Below are positions 1 to 8,704 of a stretch of DNA of 64,000 nt, piece by piece (within the stretch, counting starts at the first letter, position 1; the number at the start of each line of letters is the position of its first letter). Source of the DNA: Mesorhizobium temperatum. GTDB lineage: Bacteria; Pseudomonadota; Alphaproteobacteria; Rhizobiales; Rhizobiaceae. The position numbers and the translations under genes are program-made. The stretch spans positions 248,431 through 312,430 of the forward strand of contig NZ_NPKJ01000041.1 of assembly GCF_002284575.1 (NCBI RefSeq), written 5' to 3'. The notes below the pieces were generated by a model, which saw nothing but the letters and a program-made list of their open reading frames with translations, searched no databases and was not told the origin of the DNA.

Positions 1-1
1 C

Positions 2-160
2 GAGGAAGCCGCTGCCCGTTCCGGCAAGTCCGGCATCTGGGCCGGCACTTTCGACGAGCCGCACGATTGGCGTGAGAGCCACGATCACGAGGTGACCGAA
101 AGGAAGCACGGCACTTTGGCTTCGATCGGCGATGGCTTGCGAGAAATTTTTCGCTTCTGA
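2..160 (+). CDS. Thermonuclease-family protein, C-terminal fragment
   Basis: The gene enters from the left edge, and only the last 52 residues are present, ending at TGA 158-160. The readable part has an Ala-rich stretch followed by GIWAG and, a few residues on, DEPHDWR. In rhizobial SNase-like (thermonuclease fold) proteins the equivalent end of the nuclease domain reads G-hydrophobic-W-x-G-x-F-x-x-P-x-x-W-R. A charged tail of about 25 residues follows. The catalytic part lies outside the window, so activity cannot be judged. The family assignment rests on this short C-terminal pattern only. Confidence 0.5.
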   Translation, partial: EEAAARSGKSGIWAGTFDEPHDWRESHDHEVTERKHGTLASIGDGLREIFRF

Positions 161-203
161 TGAGCAGCAATCTATAATTCGTCGGATCAACCAGGAGGAT
201 GGA

Positions 204-815
204 ATGAAACTCTTCGACGGCGGCCGGGCGCCCAATCCCCGGCGGGTTCGCGTCTTCCTTGCCGAAAAGGGGCTCGAGCTTCCGCTGGTGCCCGTCGACA
301 TGGGCGCGCTGGAGCACAAAGAGCAGCCGGTCAGTTCGCGCAATCCGCTGCAGCGTCTGCCGGTGCTCGAACTCGACGACGGGACCGTCATCACCGAATC
401 CGTCGCCATCTGCCGCTATTTCGAGGAGTTGCATCCGGAACCGGCTTTGTTCGGGCGCGGCGCGCTCGGCAAGGCGCTGGTCGAGATGTGGCAAAGGCGC
501 ATGGAACTCAACCTGCTTGGTTGCGTCACCGCCGCGTTCCGGCACATCCATCCGGCGATGAAGGAATGGGAGGTTCCGCAAATTCCCGAATGGGGCGAGG
601 CCAACAAGCCGAAAGCCGTTGGATTCCTAAGACTCCTCGACGACGAGTTGGCGAACCGGGAATTCGTCGCCGGCGATGCCTATTCGATCGCCGACATCAC
701 CGGGCTGATTGCCATCGACTTCATGAAGCCGGCGCGTATCAAGGTGCCGGAAGACTGTGCCAACGTACTGCGCTGGCATCAGGCGATCTCCAGCCGGCCG
801 AGCGCCGCCGCCTGA
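204..815 (+). CDS. Glutathione S-transferase family protein
   Basis: The protein has 203 residues, a normal length for a soluble bacterial GST. An N-terminal thioredoxin-like domain (about 1-80) carries the cis-proline segment LPVLEL (52-57) and the glutathione gamma-glutamyl-binding segment ESVAICRY (65-72). An all-helical C-terminal domain follows and contains the N-capping-box-like SIADITG. The family conjugates glutathione to electrophiles or reduces disulfides; the substrate is unknown. ATG 204 was chosen because AGGAGG lies six bases upstream and the protein then starts directly on the first beta strand. The open frame extends back to 132, but that extension has no family resemblance. 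Confidence 0.85.
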   Translation: MKLFDGGRAPNPRRVRVFLAEKGLELPLVPVDMGALEHKEQPVSSRNPLQRLPVLELDDGTVITESVAICRYFEELHPEPALFGRGALGKALVEMWQRRMELNLLGCVTAAFRHIHPAMKEWEVPQIPEWGEANKPKAVGFLRLLDDELANREFVAGDAYSIADITGLIAIDFMKPARIKVPEDCANVLRWHQAISSRPSAAA

Positions 816-831
816 GAATGAGCCCCTGAGA

Positions 832-1449
832 ATGAGCGAAGAGCTGGAAAACTTCGCGGCGAGGGTACGCGCCTGCCGTATCTGCGTCGAAAACCCGATC
901 GGTCCGCGGCTGCCGCATGAGCCGCGCCCGGTGCTCAGGCCGTCGTTCAGCGCCCGTATCCTGATTGCCAGCCAGGCACCGGGCACCAAGGTGCATATGT
1001 CAGGCATGCCGTTCACCGACGCTTCCGGCGATCGGTTGCGGAACTGGCTGGGCGTCAGCAGCGAAGAATTCTACGACACGACAAAATTCGCCATCGTGCC
1101 GATGGGCTTTTGCTTTCCCGGCCAGGACGCCAAGGGCGGCGACCTGCCGCCGCGCCGCGAATGTGCACCCGCCTGGCGTGCGCCGCTGATGGCGCTGATG
1201 CCGCGCATCGACCTGGTGCTGACGATCGGCAGCTATGCGCAATGCTGGCACATGGGCGCCGCGCGCCGGCCCTCGCTGACGGAGACGGTGATGGATTGGC
1301 GCACCATCTGGGATGCGCCCAGCAACCCGAAAGTGCTGCCGCTACCGCATCCGTCGTGGCGCAACACCGCCTGGCTGAAGCGCAATCCGTGGTTTGAAAT
1401 GGATTTGCTGCCGTTTCTGAAATCGGAAATCCGCTATCGCCTCGGCTGA
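832..1449 (+). CDS. Uracil-DNA glycosylase superfamily protein
   Basis: The protein has 205 residues and the layout of family 4/5-type uracil-DNA glycosylases. A CRIC pair near the N terminus (C15, C18) and later cysteines C94 and C111 are spaced like the four Fe-S ligands of family 4. The segment ASQAPG (46-51) takes the place of the water-activating GEAPG loop, and PHPS (172-175) is the uracil-contact HPS motif. The glutamate that usually follows the first motif is not visible, so the exact substrate is open. Members remove deaminated bases from DNA. The gene starts 17 bases after the GST stop, so the two may be co-transcribed. Confidence 0.75.
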   Translation: MSEELENFAARVRACRICVENPIGPRLPHEPRPVLRPSFSARILIASQAPGTKVHMSGMPFTDASGDRLRNWLGVSSEEFYDTTKFAIVPMGFCFPGQDAKGGDLPPRRECAPAWRAPLMALMPRIDLVLTIGSYAQCWHMGAARRPSLTETVMDWRTIWDAPSNPKVLPLPHPSWRNTAWLKRNPWFEMDLLPFLKSEIRYRLG

Positions 1450-1568
1450 GGCGTGAGCAAGAAATCACTCGCTTTTGCGCCATCTGGCAGAATTTCTTTC
1501 TTGTGAATGGCCTAAATAAGAAGGACTATAGCCAATCTATTCCTAGTCTATCCCTGTGGGAGCACCCA

Positions 1569-2060
1569 ATGGACCGTCTTGACAGAAAAATCCTCCGCCT
1601 CTTGCAGGAGGACGCGACGCTCGCGGTCGCCGATGTCGCCAAAAAAGTCGGACTGTCGACCACGCCCTGCTGGCGGCGTATCCAGAAGCTCGAGGAGGAA
1701 GGCGTCATCAAGCGGCGCGTCGCCATTCTCGATCATGAAAAGGTCAATGTGCGCGTCACTGTATTCGTGTCGATCCGCACGAATTCGCACAGCCATGAGT
1801 GGCTGCGGCGCTTTTCGGAGGTCATCCAGGAATTTCCGGAAGTGGTCGAGTTCTACCGGATGAGCGGTGACGTCGACTATCTCTTGCGCGTGGTAGTGCC
1901 CGACATCGCTGCTTACGACGCCTTCTACAAGCGGCTGATCGCCAAGATAGAGATCCGCGACGTCTCGTCGTCGTTTGCCATGGAGCAGATCAAGTACACC
2001 ACCGAAATGCCGCTGGACTACATGGTTCTGGACAAGGAATCGGGCGCCAACGCTGCCTGA
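1569..2060 (+). CDS. Lrp/AsnC family transcriptional regulator
   Basis: The protein has 163 residues. The first 60 form the Lrp winged helix-turn-helix, starting with LDRKILRLLQ and including VGLSTTPCWRRIQKLE as the recognition region. The rest is an RAM/AsnC effector domain with the typical GDVDYLLRV strand. Such proteins sense amino acids and regulate their transport or breakdown. ATG 1569 is preceded by GGGAG at 1557-1561 and gives the canonical N terminus; the upstream extension to 1503 is not needed. The sequence shows no clear target. The amino acid importer at 4.9-7.3 kb is the nearest candidate. Confidence 0.9.
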   Translation: MDRLDRKILRLLQEDATLAVADVAKKVGLSTTPCWRRIQKLEEEGVIKRRVAILDHEKVNVRVTVFVSIRTNSHSHEWLRRFSEVIQEFPEVVEFYRMSGDVDYLLRVVVPDIAAYDAFYKRLIAKIEIRDVSSSFAMEQIKYTTEMPLDYMVLDKESGANAA

Positions 2061-2071
2061 GAATTGTTTGC

Positions 2072-2641
2072 TTAGTTCTTCTTTTTGTTGAGAAAACGCC
2101 ACGGCGAGTTTGCCGGCTGGGTGATGGTGTCCGGCACCACATCGACATCCACCACTGCCGCCTTGCGCACCGCGTAGCCCGATTGGATGACGCTGGCGCC
2201 GTCGAGGATGAAGAGCTGACTCTTCTCCATGCCCGGCTTCAATGCGCCGGTCACGGAGACCGGCTGGTAGGCCGCCGACATCCTGTAGGGGTGCGCGGGC
2301 GTGACGAGGACGATCTGATTTGGCGGCGGCGTCGGCATGTGGCTGCACGCACCCGTCCAAGGTACCAGCAGGAACTGGTAGACGAGATCGCCCTCGCGAT
2401 CGACCGGCAGCGCATACCCCGCCAGTTGGACGGTCTTGTCCTGCAGATTGAGAGACAGCGTCTCACCACGATCAGGCATTTTTGCTGCGATCATCGGCAA
2501 TCCGACACTTTCGGCAGCGGGCTGGGTCGCCGGGCGCAGGTCCTTCCAGAATATGCGCGCGGTTTCGGCGGAAGCGCTGCCCGCCACTATGGAAATCAGC
2601 ACGGCCGCCAGCGCCGCTGTCGATTTGAGACGATTGCTCAT
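2072..2641 (-). CDS. Secreted DUF3299 domain protein
   Basis: This exported protein has 189 residues. ATG 2641 gives a clean Sec signal peptide (MSNRLKSTAAL, then a hydrophobic core ending ASAE at about 25). The mature part includes an aromatic FWKDLRP segment, PVDREGDL, and FLLVPWTGACSHMPTPPPNQIV. Small exported proteins with a CxH cluster and PPPNQ are annotated as DUF3299. No enzymatic role is established for the family; the Cys-Ser-His could bind metal. The gene ends 11 bases from the convergent Lrp gene. The in-frame extension to 2692 would bury the signal peptide. Confidence 0.7.
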   Translation of the reverse strand: MSNRLKSTAALAAVLISIVAGSASAETARIFWKDLRPATQPAAESVGLPMIAAKMPDRGETLSLNLQDKTVQLAGYALPVDREGDLVYQFLLVPWTGACSHMPTPPPNQIVLVTPAHPYRMSAAYQPVSVTGALKPGMEKSQLFILDGASVIQSGYAVRKAAVVDVDVVPDTITQPANSPWRFLNKKKN

Positions 2642-2688
2642 CGTGTGCTCGCCATTTGACAGGAGTAAAGCTGCCGTGGCCGACAGCG

Positions 2689-3267
2689 TCAACGTTCGAG
2701 CCGCATCACATGCCGGCGCGAGCCGGCCATGCCGATCTCATGGAATCCGCGGGCCACGAACATGTTTCGAAAGCCCATGAAACGGTAACTCGGCGATGCC
2801 TGGTCGACCGGATAAGCCTCGATCGTCCTGGCGCCTTTGGCGAAGGCGTGATCGATGGCCGCGTCGAGCAGGGCGCTTGCCAGTCCACTGCCGCGTGACG
2901 CTCTCGACACATAGAAGCAGACGATCGACCATACGCCCGCCTCGCTGTCGTCCTGCTCCTGCGACAGCCTGCGGTAGGTCTCGCGCGGCGCGATCGAGCA
3001 CCAACCGACGGTCTTGCCTTCCGCATGAGCGACAATGCCGACCGGTGTGCCGGCCGTGATGAGCGCCATCATGGCCCGTTTCCTCTCATCGTTGCCCACG
3101 TGCTCGCGGTTATCGAGGTTGCGCCAAGCCATGCACCAGCAATATTTCGGGGCGCCCGCCTGCTCGAACAGATTTTCGAAATCGGCGCGTGTCGATCGCG
3201 TCACCTCCGTAATGAGGAGTTCGCCCCAGTCAGCCTTTCCTGGCGAGCCGCTCGAGCGTTTTGACAT
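2689..3267 (-). CDS. GNAT family N-acetyltransferase
   Basis: The protein has 192 residues. The acetyl-CoA site motif A appears as VCFYVSRASRGSGLASALLDAA, in which R-x-x-G-x-G/A corresponds to SRGSGLA. A central GWCSIAPR strand and a C-terminal SYRFMGF segment fit the fold. Members transfer acetyl groups to amines; here the substrate is unknown. The start at 3267 places the first residues inside the 3' end of the DNA-repair gene, a 38-base overlap, so the two are probably co-transcribed. An ATG at 3288 is also possible. Confidence 0.8.
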   Translation of the reverse strand: MSKRSSGSPGKADWGELLITEVTRSTRADFENLFEQAGAPKYCWCMAWRNLDNREHVGNDERKRAMMALITAGTPVGIVAHAEGKTVGWCSIAPRETYRRLSQEQDDSEAGVWSIVCFYVSRASRGSGLASALLDAAIDHAFAKGARTIEAYPVDQASPSYRFMGFRNMFVARGFHEIGMAGSRRHVMRLER

Positions 3268-3931
3268 CGGAAAGCTCCCTTGCAGCATCCTTGCCGATCC
3301 AGCGCGCCGTCTTGTCGGTCGAGATAGCCAACTCTTGTGCCAGGGCGAGGGCAGCGCCGTGCAAATTCATCGATCGCTTGCCGATCGAACGAAGCGCCCA
3401 GTTCACCGCCTTCTTCACAAAATTACGGCCGTCGGTGGCATGTGCTTCTATGATCGGCAGGAAGTCGAGGAAGGTCGCCTCTGGTTCGTTCTTCCGGTGG
3501 ACCACCGACCAGGCCATCATGGCAAAGGCCGTGCGTCGAACGAATTCCCGTTCGTCGGCTGCGAATTCGGCGATCAGTTCCCTCCAGGAATCCGTATCGA
3601 CAAAGAGATCGGAGACGCCGTCGACGATATCCCACGAGTCGAAAGCCGCCGCCCATCGTCTTGCATCCGCGGCAGAGAACCGCTTCGGATCGGCCGTGAC
3701 GGAAGCGATGAACTGCGCTTCCATGATACCTGTCTGCCATAGCTCGAAGGCCCGCTCATGGTTGCGCTTGATTTTCCTGGCAATCTGCCGTTGCACGCCA
3801 TGCGAGATGCCGAGCGCACGTTCGATCTTGATGCCGTAACGCAGCATCCCAAGGCGATTCTCCTCCGAGCCGATCGAGCGCAGATGGGCGACAATTTCCT
3901 CGGCGCTGGATTGAGGCGACAGCTCGGCCAC
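3230..3931 (-). CDS. AlkD-like DNA alkylation repair protein
   Basis: The protein has 233 residues and is built of repeated helical pairs, as in the HEAT-like AlkC/AlkD glycosylases. Recognisable family segments are MLRYGIKIERALGIS, WDIVDGVSDLF, RRTAFAMMAWSVVHR and FVKKAVNWALRSIGKR. The last is the conserved helix carrying the V-x-W-A-L-R pattern that faces DNA. Family members remove N3- and N7-alkylpurines. The gene starts eight bases before the end of the dehydrogenase gene and overlaps the GNAT gene, so it sits in a leftward run. Fold assignment is firm; activity is inferred. Confidence 0.85.
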   Translation of the reverse strand: MAELSPQSSAEEIVAHLRSIGSEENRLGMLRYGIKIERALGISHGVQRQIARKIKRNHERAFELWQTGIMEAQFIASVTADPKRFSAADARRWAAAFDSWDIVDGVSDLFVDTDSWRELIAEFAADEREFVRRTAFAMMAWSVVHRKNEPEATFLDFLPIIEAHATDGRNFVKKAVNWALRSIGKRSMNLHGAALALAQELAISTDKTARWIGKDAARELSDVKTLERLARKG

Positions 3932-3939
3932 GACGAGAC

Positions 3940-4809
3940 CTACTTTTCCAATCGCGCCAGCAAAGAGGACGTGTCCCAGCGTTTGCCGCCCATCCCCTGC
4001 ACATCCTTGTAGAATTGGTCGACAAGTGCCGTCACCGGCAGCTTGGCGCCGTTGCGGTCGGCCTCCGCCAGGCAGATGCCGAGATCCTTGCGCATCCAGT
4101 CGACGGCGAAGCCGAAATCATATTTGCCGGCATTCATCGTCTTGTGGCGGTTCTCCATCTGCCATGAGCCGGCCGCGCCCTTGGAGATCACCTCGATGAC
4201 TTTCTCGATGTCGAGCCCGGCCTTCTTGCCGAAATGGATGCCCTCGGCCAGTCCTTGGACAAGACCGGCGATGCAGATCTGGTTGATCATCTTGGTGAGC
4301 TGGCCCGAGCCGGCCGAGCCCATCAGTCCGACCATGCGGGCATAAGCATCGATGACGGGCTTTGCTTTGTCGAAGGCTTTCTGTTCGCCGCCGACCATGA
4401 CGGTCAGCACGCCGTTTTCGGCGCCGGCCTGACCGCCGGAGACCGGTGCGTCGAGGAACGAGAAACCGCGCATTTGCGCCTTCTCAGCCAGTTCGCGCGC
4501 AACTTCAGCCGAGGCCGTGGTGTTGTCGATGAAGATGGCTCCCTTCTTCATCGATTGGAACGCACCCTCGGCTCCAATCGTCACCGCGCGCAGGTCATCA
4601 TCATTGCCAACACAGGAAAAGACAAAGTCCTTGCCGTCAGCCGCTTCAGCCGGCGTGTTGGCAACGCTGCCGCCATGCTGGGCAACCCATTGCTCGGCCT
4701 TTGCCTTGGTGCGGTTATAGACGGTGACGTCGTGGCCGCCCTTGTTTCTGAGATGTCCGGCCATTGGATACCCCATGACGCCAAGACCGAGAAATGCCAC
4801 CGATGCCAT
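3940..4809 (-). CDS. 3-hydroxyisobutyrate dehydrogenase-family NAD(P)-dependent enzyme
   Basis: The protein has 289 residues. The N-terminal Rossmann fold begins VAFLGLGVMGYPMAGHL with the GxGxMG dinucleotide motif. The substrate motif DAPVSGGQAGA and the catalytic lysine region GQLTKMINQ are both intact. Members oxidise beta-hydroxyacids such as 3-hydroxyisobutyrate or tartronate semialdehyde; the sequence does not settle which. ATG 4809 gives the standard start; the frame can extend to 4827. The gene lies downstream of the amino acid importer, which may place it in a catabolic setting. Confidence 0.9.
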   Translation of the reverse strand: MASVAFLGLGVMGYPMAGHLRNKGGHDVTVYNRTKAKAEQWVAQHGGSVANTPAEAADGKDFVFSCVGNDDDLRAVTIGAEGAFQSMKKGAIFIDNTTASAEVARELAEKAQMRGFSFLDAPVSGGQAGAENGVLTVMVGGEQKAFDKAKPVIDAYARMVGLMGSAGSGQLTKMINQICIAGLVQGLAEGIHFGKKAGLDIEKVIEVISKGAAGSWQMENRHKTMNAGKYDFGFAVDWMRKDLGICLAEADRNGAKLPVTALVDQFYKDVQGMGGKRWDTSSLLARLEK

Positions 4810-4872
4810 ATTTTCGAATCCCTTCAAGCCTGTTTTCCGGCCTTCTTAGCGGATCAGGCAAAGCTATGGGAG

Positions 4873-5706
4873 TCAGCGGTGCAGATGTATGGTAATGCGC
4901 CGTTCTATCCACTCGACCGCGTGGCGGAGTATCTCGACAATGATCAGATAGATGATCGCCGCCCAGATATAGGACTGGAAATCGAAAGTGCGCGAATAGG
5001 TGAGCTTCGTAATGCCCATCAGATCATAGACGGTGATGAGGGCCACGATGGCGGAGCCTTTGATCATCAGGATGATCTCGTTGCCATAGGGACGTAGCGC
5101 CACGATCAGCGCCTGTGGCAGGATGATCTTGCGCAGTGTTTGCAGTTTGTGCAGGCCAAGCGAGGCAGCGCCTTCCCACTGACCTCTGGGGACGCTCTCG
5201 ATAGCGCCGCGCAGGATCTCAGCCTGATAGGCTGCTGTATTGAGGGTGAACGAGAAAATAGCGCAGTACCAGGCTTCACGAAAAAAGCCCCACAGGCCGA
5301 CAGCTTCAAGTGCCGGTCGAAACGAACCCACTCCATAGTAGATAAGAAAGACTTGGGTCAAAAGCGGAGTGCCGCGGAAGAAGTAGACATAAGCGTAGGC
5401 AAAGCTGGACAGAATCCGGTTCCTGGACATCCGTGCGTAGGCGACAGGAACTGAAAGGACGGCTCCCAACACGATCGACACAGCGACAAGCGTGAGAGTC
5501 ACGCCAAGGCCAGAGATGTAGCCCGGGGCGTATTTTTGGAAGAGTTCGGAATTCCAAGCCTCGACCAAGTATACAATCATGCCGATGCCGAGCACGATCC
5601 AGAGACCGACCAACGCATATCCCAATACACGTTGCCGGGACCAGCCGCGCGGGATTGCTGGCGGTTTTTCGACCTTGGTCGCCACGTCGGCTGCTGCCGC
5701 GCTCAT
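4873..5706 (-). CDS. Polar amino acid ABC transporter permease (HisM/ArtM type)
   Basis: The inner-membrane protein has 277 residues and an N-terminal cytoplasmic stretch of about 25. About five membrane segments follow, with the EAA loop EILRGAIESVPRGQWEGAASLGL that docks the ATPase. Just before the loop is FRGTPLLTQ, typical of HisM/GlnP permeases. The start codon overlaps the stop of the upstream permease in an ATGA arrangement, indicating translational coupling. Together with the genes to 7311 it forms an importer for amino acids. No ATP-binding subunit is encoded here. Confidence 0.9.
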   Translation of the reverse strand: MSAAAADVATKVEKPPAIPRGWSRQRVLGYALVGLWIVLGIGMIVYLVEAWNSELFQKYAPGYISGLGVTLTLVAVSIVLGAVLSVPVAYARMSRNRILSSFAYAYVYFFRGTPLLTQVFLIYYGVGSFRPALEAVGLWGFFREAWYCAIFSFTLNTAAYQAEILRGAIESVPRGQWEGAASLGLHKLQTLRKIILPQALIVALRPYGNEIILMIKGSAIVALITVYDLMGITKLTYSRTFDFQSYIWAAIIYLIIVEILRHAVEWIERRITIHLHR

Positions 5707-6416
5707 CGTTGCACCTGTTGTCGGCCAACCCTGCGTTCAATGGCATTGATCCCGAAGGACGAGATGATGGCGAGGAGCAGATAGATAAGAGCAGCGACCC
5801 CAAAAAACAGGAATGCGTGCTTGGTGACGCGGGCGGCGACGCCCGCTTGCCGCAATATGTCGGCAAGACCGATGGCGGATACCAGGGCGGTATCCTTGAG
5901 CAGGATAAGCCACAGATTGGCAAGACCCGGCAGGGCAATACGGGTAAGCTGCGGCAGCACCACCAGTCGCATCGTCTGCCAGCCCGACAGGCCAACCGAA
6001 TAGCCGCCCTCATACTGTCCCTTCGGGATGGCGCGGAACGCGGAGAGGAAGACCTCGCTGGCGTAGGACGAGAAGACGACGCCGAGCGCGATCATGCCGG
6101 AAACAAATGCGTTCACTTCGACCGCAGCGGTCGGGTCATACAGGCGCATCAACTGCTGGATGCCGATTTGCGCGCCGTAAAAGATCATGAACAGGGTCAG
6201 CAGCTCGGGCAATCCACGAAAGATCGTGGTGTAGATATTGCCGGCCAGCCGCAGCGACGGCTCGTTGGATTGCTTGGCCAGTGCAACCAGAAAGCCGATC
6301 ACCAGACCGACAGGCAGGGTCGCGGCTGCAAGCGAAACGGTGATGAAAACACCATAGGCGATGTCGTCGAGCCAGCCTTCGGGTCCCCAACTGAGCAGCG
6401 TCCAAACGCTTTGCAT
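5703..6416 (-). CDS. Polar amino acid ABC transporter permease (HisQ/ArtQ type)
   Basis: The protein has 237 residues and about five membrane helices. It shows FRGLPELLTLF and the EAA loop EVFLSAFRAIPKGQYEGGYSVGL, diagnostic of the HisQ family. The start at 6416 (MQSVWTLLSW) matches the family. A longer open frame reaching 6707 runs back through the binding-protein gene and is not real coding. It forms a heterodimeric channel with the HisM-type partner and is separated from the binding-protein gene by a stable hairpin at 6487-6509. Confidence 0.9.
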   Translation of the reverse strand: MQSVWTLLSWGPEGWLDDIAYGVFITVSLAAATLPVGLVIGFLVALAKQSNEPSLRLAGNIYTTIFRGLPELLTLFMIFYGAQIGIQQLMRLYDPTAAVEVNAFVSGMIALGVVFSSYASEVFLSAFRAIPKGQYEGGYSVGLSGWQTMRLVVLPQLTRIALPGLANLWLILLKDTALVSAIGLADILRQAGVAARVTKHAFLFFGVAALIYLLLAIISSFGINAIERRVGRQQVQR

Positions 6417-6486
6417 CCGCCTGCCTGTTCTCCTCTGTGGCTTTTTTTGAGAGCGCCGCGTCACCCCTCCCGCGCCGCTCCTTGCA

Positions 6487-6509
6487 AACGGCGGGTATGT
6501 CCCGCCGTT
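6487..6509 (-). promoter_or_regulatory. Intercistronic hairpin between binding-protein and permease genes
   Basis: A perfect 9-base inverted repeat (AACGGCGGG / CCCGCCGTT) with a 5-base loop lies in the 112-base gap between the binding-protein stop and the first permease start. No T-run follows, so it is more likely an mRNA-stabilising or partial attenuation hairpin, which in such operons lets the binding protein be made in excess. The function is inferred from position. Confidence 0.55.
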
Positions 6510-6528
6510 CGCTATCAATCCGGAAGGA

Positions 6529-7311
6529 TTAGGACTCGCCGCCGTAGACGTCGTACTTGAAGTACTTGTCGTTGATTTCCTTGTACTTTCCGTTGGCGCG
6601 GATGGCGTCGATCGCCTTATTGAACTGATTGACCAACTCGGTATCGCCCTTGCGTACGGCGATGCCGGCGCCCGGACCATGGATCTCGATGTCGGGCGTG
6701 ATCGCACCGATCAGCTTGCAGCAGGCGCCGTCCGGCGTGGCAAGCCAGCCTTCGAGAACAGTGATATCGTCGTTGACCGCATCAACGCGGCCATTGGCGA
6801 GATCGAGCTGGTATTCCTGGGCGGTCGGGTAGGGCTTGATCGTGCTGTCGGTATAAGTCTTGGTTGAATAATTGAAGTGGGTGGTGGACGCCTGCACGCC
6901 GATCGTCTTGCCGGCGAGATCTTCCTTGGTCACGCCCTTGATGTCGCTGTCCTTGGGCGCGGCGATCGCCGGCGGCGTGTTGTAGTATTTGTTGGTGAAG
7001 TCGACCTTCTCGGCACGCTCCGGCGTGATCGACATCGAGGCGACGATGGCGTCGAACTTGCCGGCCTGAAGCGCCGGGATGATGCCGTCCCAATCCTGCG
7101 CGACGAAAGTGCACTTCACCTTCATCTCGTCGCAAAGCGCCTTGGCGATATCGATGTCGAAGCCCACGAGTTGGCCATCGGCGGTCAGGTTGTTGAACGG
7201 CGGATAGGCTCCCTCCGTGCCGATCCTCAAAGTTTTTTCCTGAGCCTGGGCAACGCCCAATGTCAGCAGCGCAGCCGATGCGGCGAGCGCTATACGCAGT
7301 GCAGTACGCAT
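6529..7311 (-). CDS. Amino acid ABC transporter substrate-binding protein (LAO/HisJ type)
   Basis: The protein has 260 residues with a Sec signal peptide (hydrophobic core, cleavage near VAQAQ at about 22). Mature features are LRIGTEGAYPPFN, the family 3 signature GFDIDIAKALC (G-F-D-x-D-[LIVM]) and the ligand-arginine region MSITPERAEKVDFT. These are close to lysine/arginine/ornithine and histidine binding proteins. It is the first gene of the importer operon. ATG 7311 is chosen because it starts the signal peptide directly; the frame continues to 7485 without family resemblance. A basic amino acid is the likely ligand, but this is inference. Confidence 0.92.
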   Translation of the reverse strand: MRTALRIALAASAALLTLGVAQAQEKTLRIGTEGAYPPFNNLTADGQLVGFDIDIAKALCDEMKVKCTFVAQDWDGIIPALQAGKFDAIVASMSITPERAEKVDFTNKYYNTPPAIAAPKDSDIKGVTKEDLAGKTIGVQASTTHFNYSTKTYTDSTIKPYPTAQEYQLDLANGRVDAVNDDITVLEGWLATPDGACCKLIGAITPDIEIHGPGAGIAVRKGDTELVNQFNKAIDAIRANGKYKEINDKYFKYDVYGGES

Positions 7312-7525
7312 GATGGTCCTCTCTGTATGTTCCCGGCCGTCGTTCCAAACGGCTCTGTGGGCGGTTCTTTTGACCGCCCGCTGGCGCGATACTCCCATTC
7401 TTTCCCAAGAAAAAGCAACTGTAAAACCGTTGCTTGCGGGGTTTCGCATTCCTAGACAATGCTGACGTTGGGGCAGGCCTACCAACGAGGAAAGGGGGCG
7501 GCCGAATGCTCCCCTCGGCTGTACC

Positions 7526-8035
7526 TCAGCGCGCCAAACCTGTCGCGCGCTCGATGAAGTCGGCTATCGATTTCGTGTCGTCGAGATTGAAGACAGGCAG
7601 GCTTTCGTCCGCTATGGCGAAGTCGGCGGCGATGGCGACGATATGCGGATCAGTTGCCGAAAGCGGTGCCCGGTCCTTAGCCTCCAGCCGCCGCGTCTCG
7701 ATCTTGCTGTGCGCCTCGCGCTTATAGCCTTCGACCAGTACGATGTCGGAGGTGCCGAGCCGCGACAGGATCGCGTCCAGCGTTGGTTCGTCCTCGCCGC
7801 GCAATTCGTGCATCAGGGCCCAGCGCCTGTCCGACACGATGGCGACTTCCGTGGCTCCGGCCTGTCGGTGGCGAAAGCTGTCCGCTCCCGGCTTGTCGAT
7901 GTCGAAATCATGATGGGCGTGTTTCACCGTCGACACCTTCCAGCCACGCCGGACAAGTTCGGCGACCAGCCTTTCGGTTAGTGTCGTCTTGCCGGAATTC
8001 TTCCAACCGGTGATACCGAAGACGCGTCTCATCAT
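7526..8035 (-). CDS. mobB: Molybdopterin-guanine dinucleotide biosynthesis adapter MobB
   Basis: This P-loop protein has 169 residues. The Walker A motif is GWKNSGKTTL (10-19), followed by the MobB segments STVKHAHHDFDID and DSFRHRQAGA and the Walker-B-like DIVLVEGYK. MobB binds GTP and assists MobA in attaching GMP to molybdopterin. Its ATG at 8035 overlaps the mobA stop in an ATGA arrangement, so the pair is translationally coupled. An ATG one codon later (8032) is also possible. Confidence 0.93.
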   Translation of the reverse strand: MMRRVFGITGWKNSGKTTLTERLVAELVRRGWKVSTVKHAHHDFDIDKPGADSFRHRQAGATEVAIVSDRRWALMHELRGEDEPTLDAILSRLGTSDIVLVEGYKREAHSKIETRRLEAKDRAPLSATDPHIVAIAADFAIADESLPVFNLDDTKSIADFIERATGLAR

Positions 8036-8664
8036 GGCTCCATGCTCTGCAACAGACGTTCGGCCCGAACAAGGTCGTCTGAAGTATTGATGTTGAAGAA
8101 GGGGTCGTGCAGATGGCCTCCTGAGGTCAGCATCGGGAATTCCACATCGACAAAGTCATGCCGGTCGATAAAAGCGGAAACCCGCCTGATATCCTCATCG
8201 ACCAGAAAACGCCGCAGAACCTGGTGGAGCCCCAGCGGCCAGAGCGCGAACGTCGGATGCCGTTTGCCGCCGGAACAGGCGACGGCGATCGTGCCGGGAC
8301 GTTCGTCGACCGCCGCGGCCAGCCGTTCAACCAGATTTTCGGGCAGGAACGGTGTATCGCCCGCGGCCGTGACAAGTGCCTCGCAAGTCGTGTTCGCGGC
8401 AGCCCATTCGAGGCCAGTCAGGATCCCGGCGAGCGGTCCGGCAAAACCTTTCACCGTATCGGCAACCACCGGAAGCCCAACCCCGGCAAACCGTGCCGGG
8501 TCGCCATTGGCGCTGAGCACCAGCGGACCGACCTGCGGAGCAAAGCGCGCAACGACATGGTCCAGCAGGCTGCCGCCGCCAAGCGCAAGCAGGCCCTTGT
8601 CGCCGCCGCCCATTCGCCGCGACTGGCCACCGGCCAGAATGACGCCGGCAATCCCTTTAGTCAT
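8032..8664 (-). CDS. mobA: Molybdenum cofactor guanylyltransferase MobA
   Basis: The protein has 210 residues. It starts with the nucleotidyltransferase loop LAGGQSRRMGGGDK (10-23) and has the metal-binding aspartate region VTAAGDTPFLP and a C-terminal NINTSDDL. MobA transfers GMP from GTP to Mo-molybdopterin to form the bis-MGD cofactor of DMSO-reductase-type enzymes such as formate dehydrogenases. It is the first gene of the mobAB pair. No molybdoenzyme gene is in the window. Confidence 0.93.
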   Translation of the reverse strand: MTKGIAGVILAGGQSRRMGGGDKGLLALGGGSLLDHVVARFAPQVGPLVLSANGDPARFAGVGLPVVADTVKGFAGPLAGILTGLEWAAANTTCEALVTAAGDTPFLPENLVERLAAAVDERPGTIAVACSGGKRHPTFALWPLGLHQVLRRFLVDEDIRRVSAFIDRHDFVDVEFPMLTSGGHLHDPFFNINTSDDLVRAERLLQSMEP

Positions 8665-8704
8665 CGTCTATCGTCCATGCGGTCACTCGCCGCGAACAGC
8701 AAGC

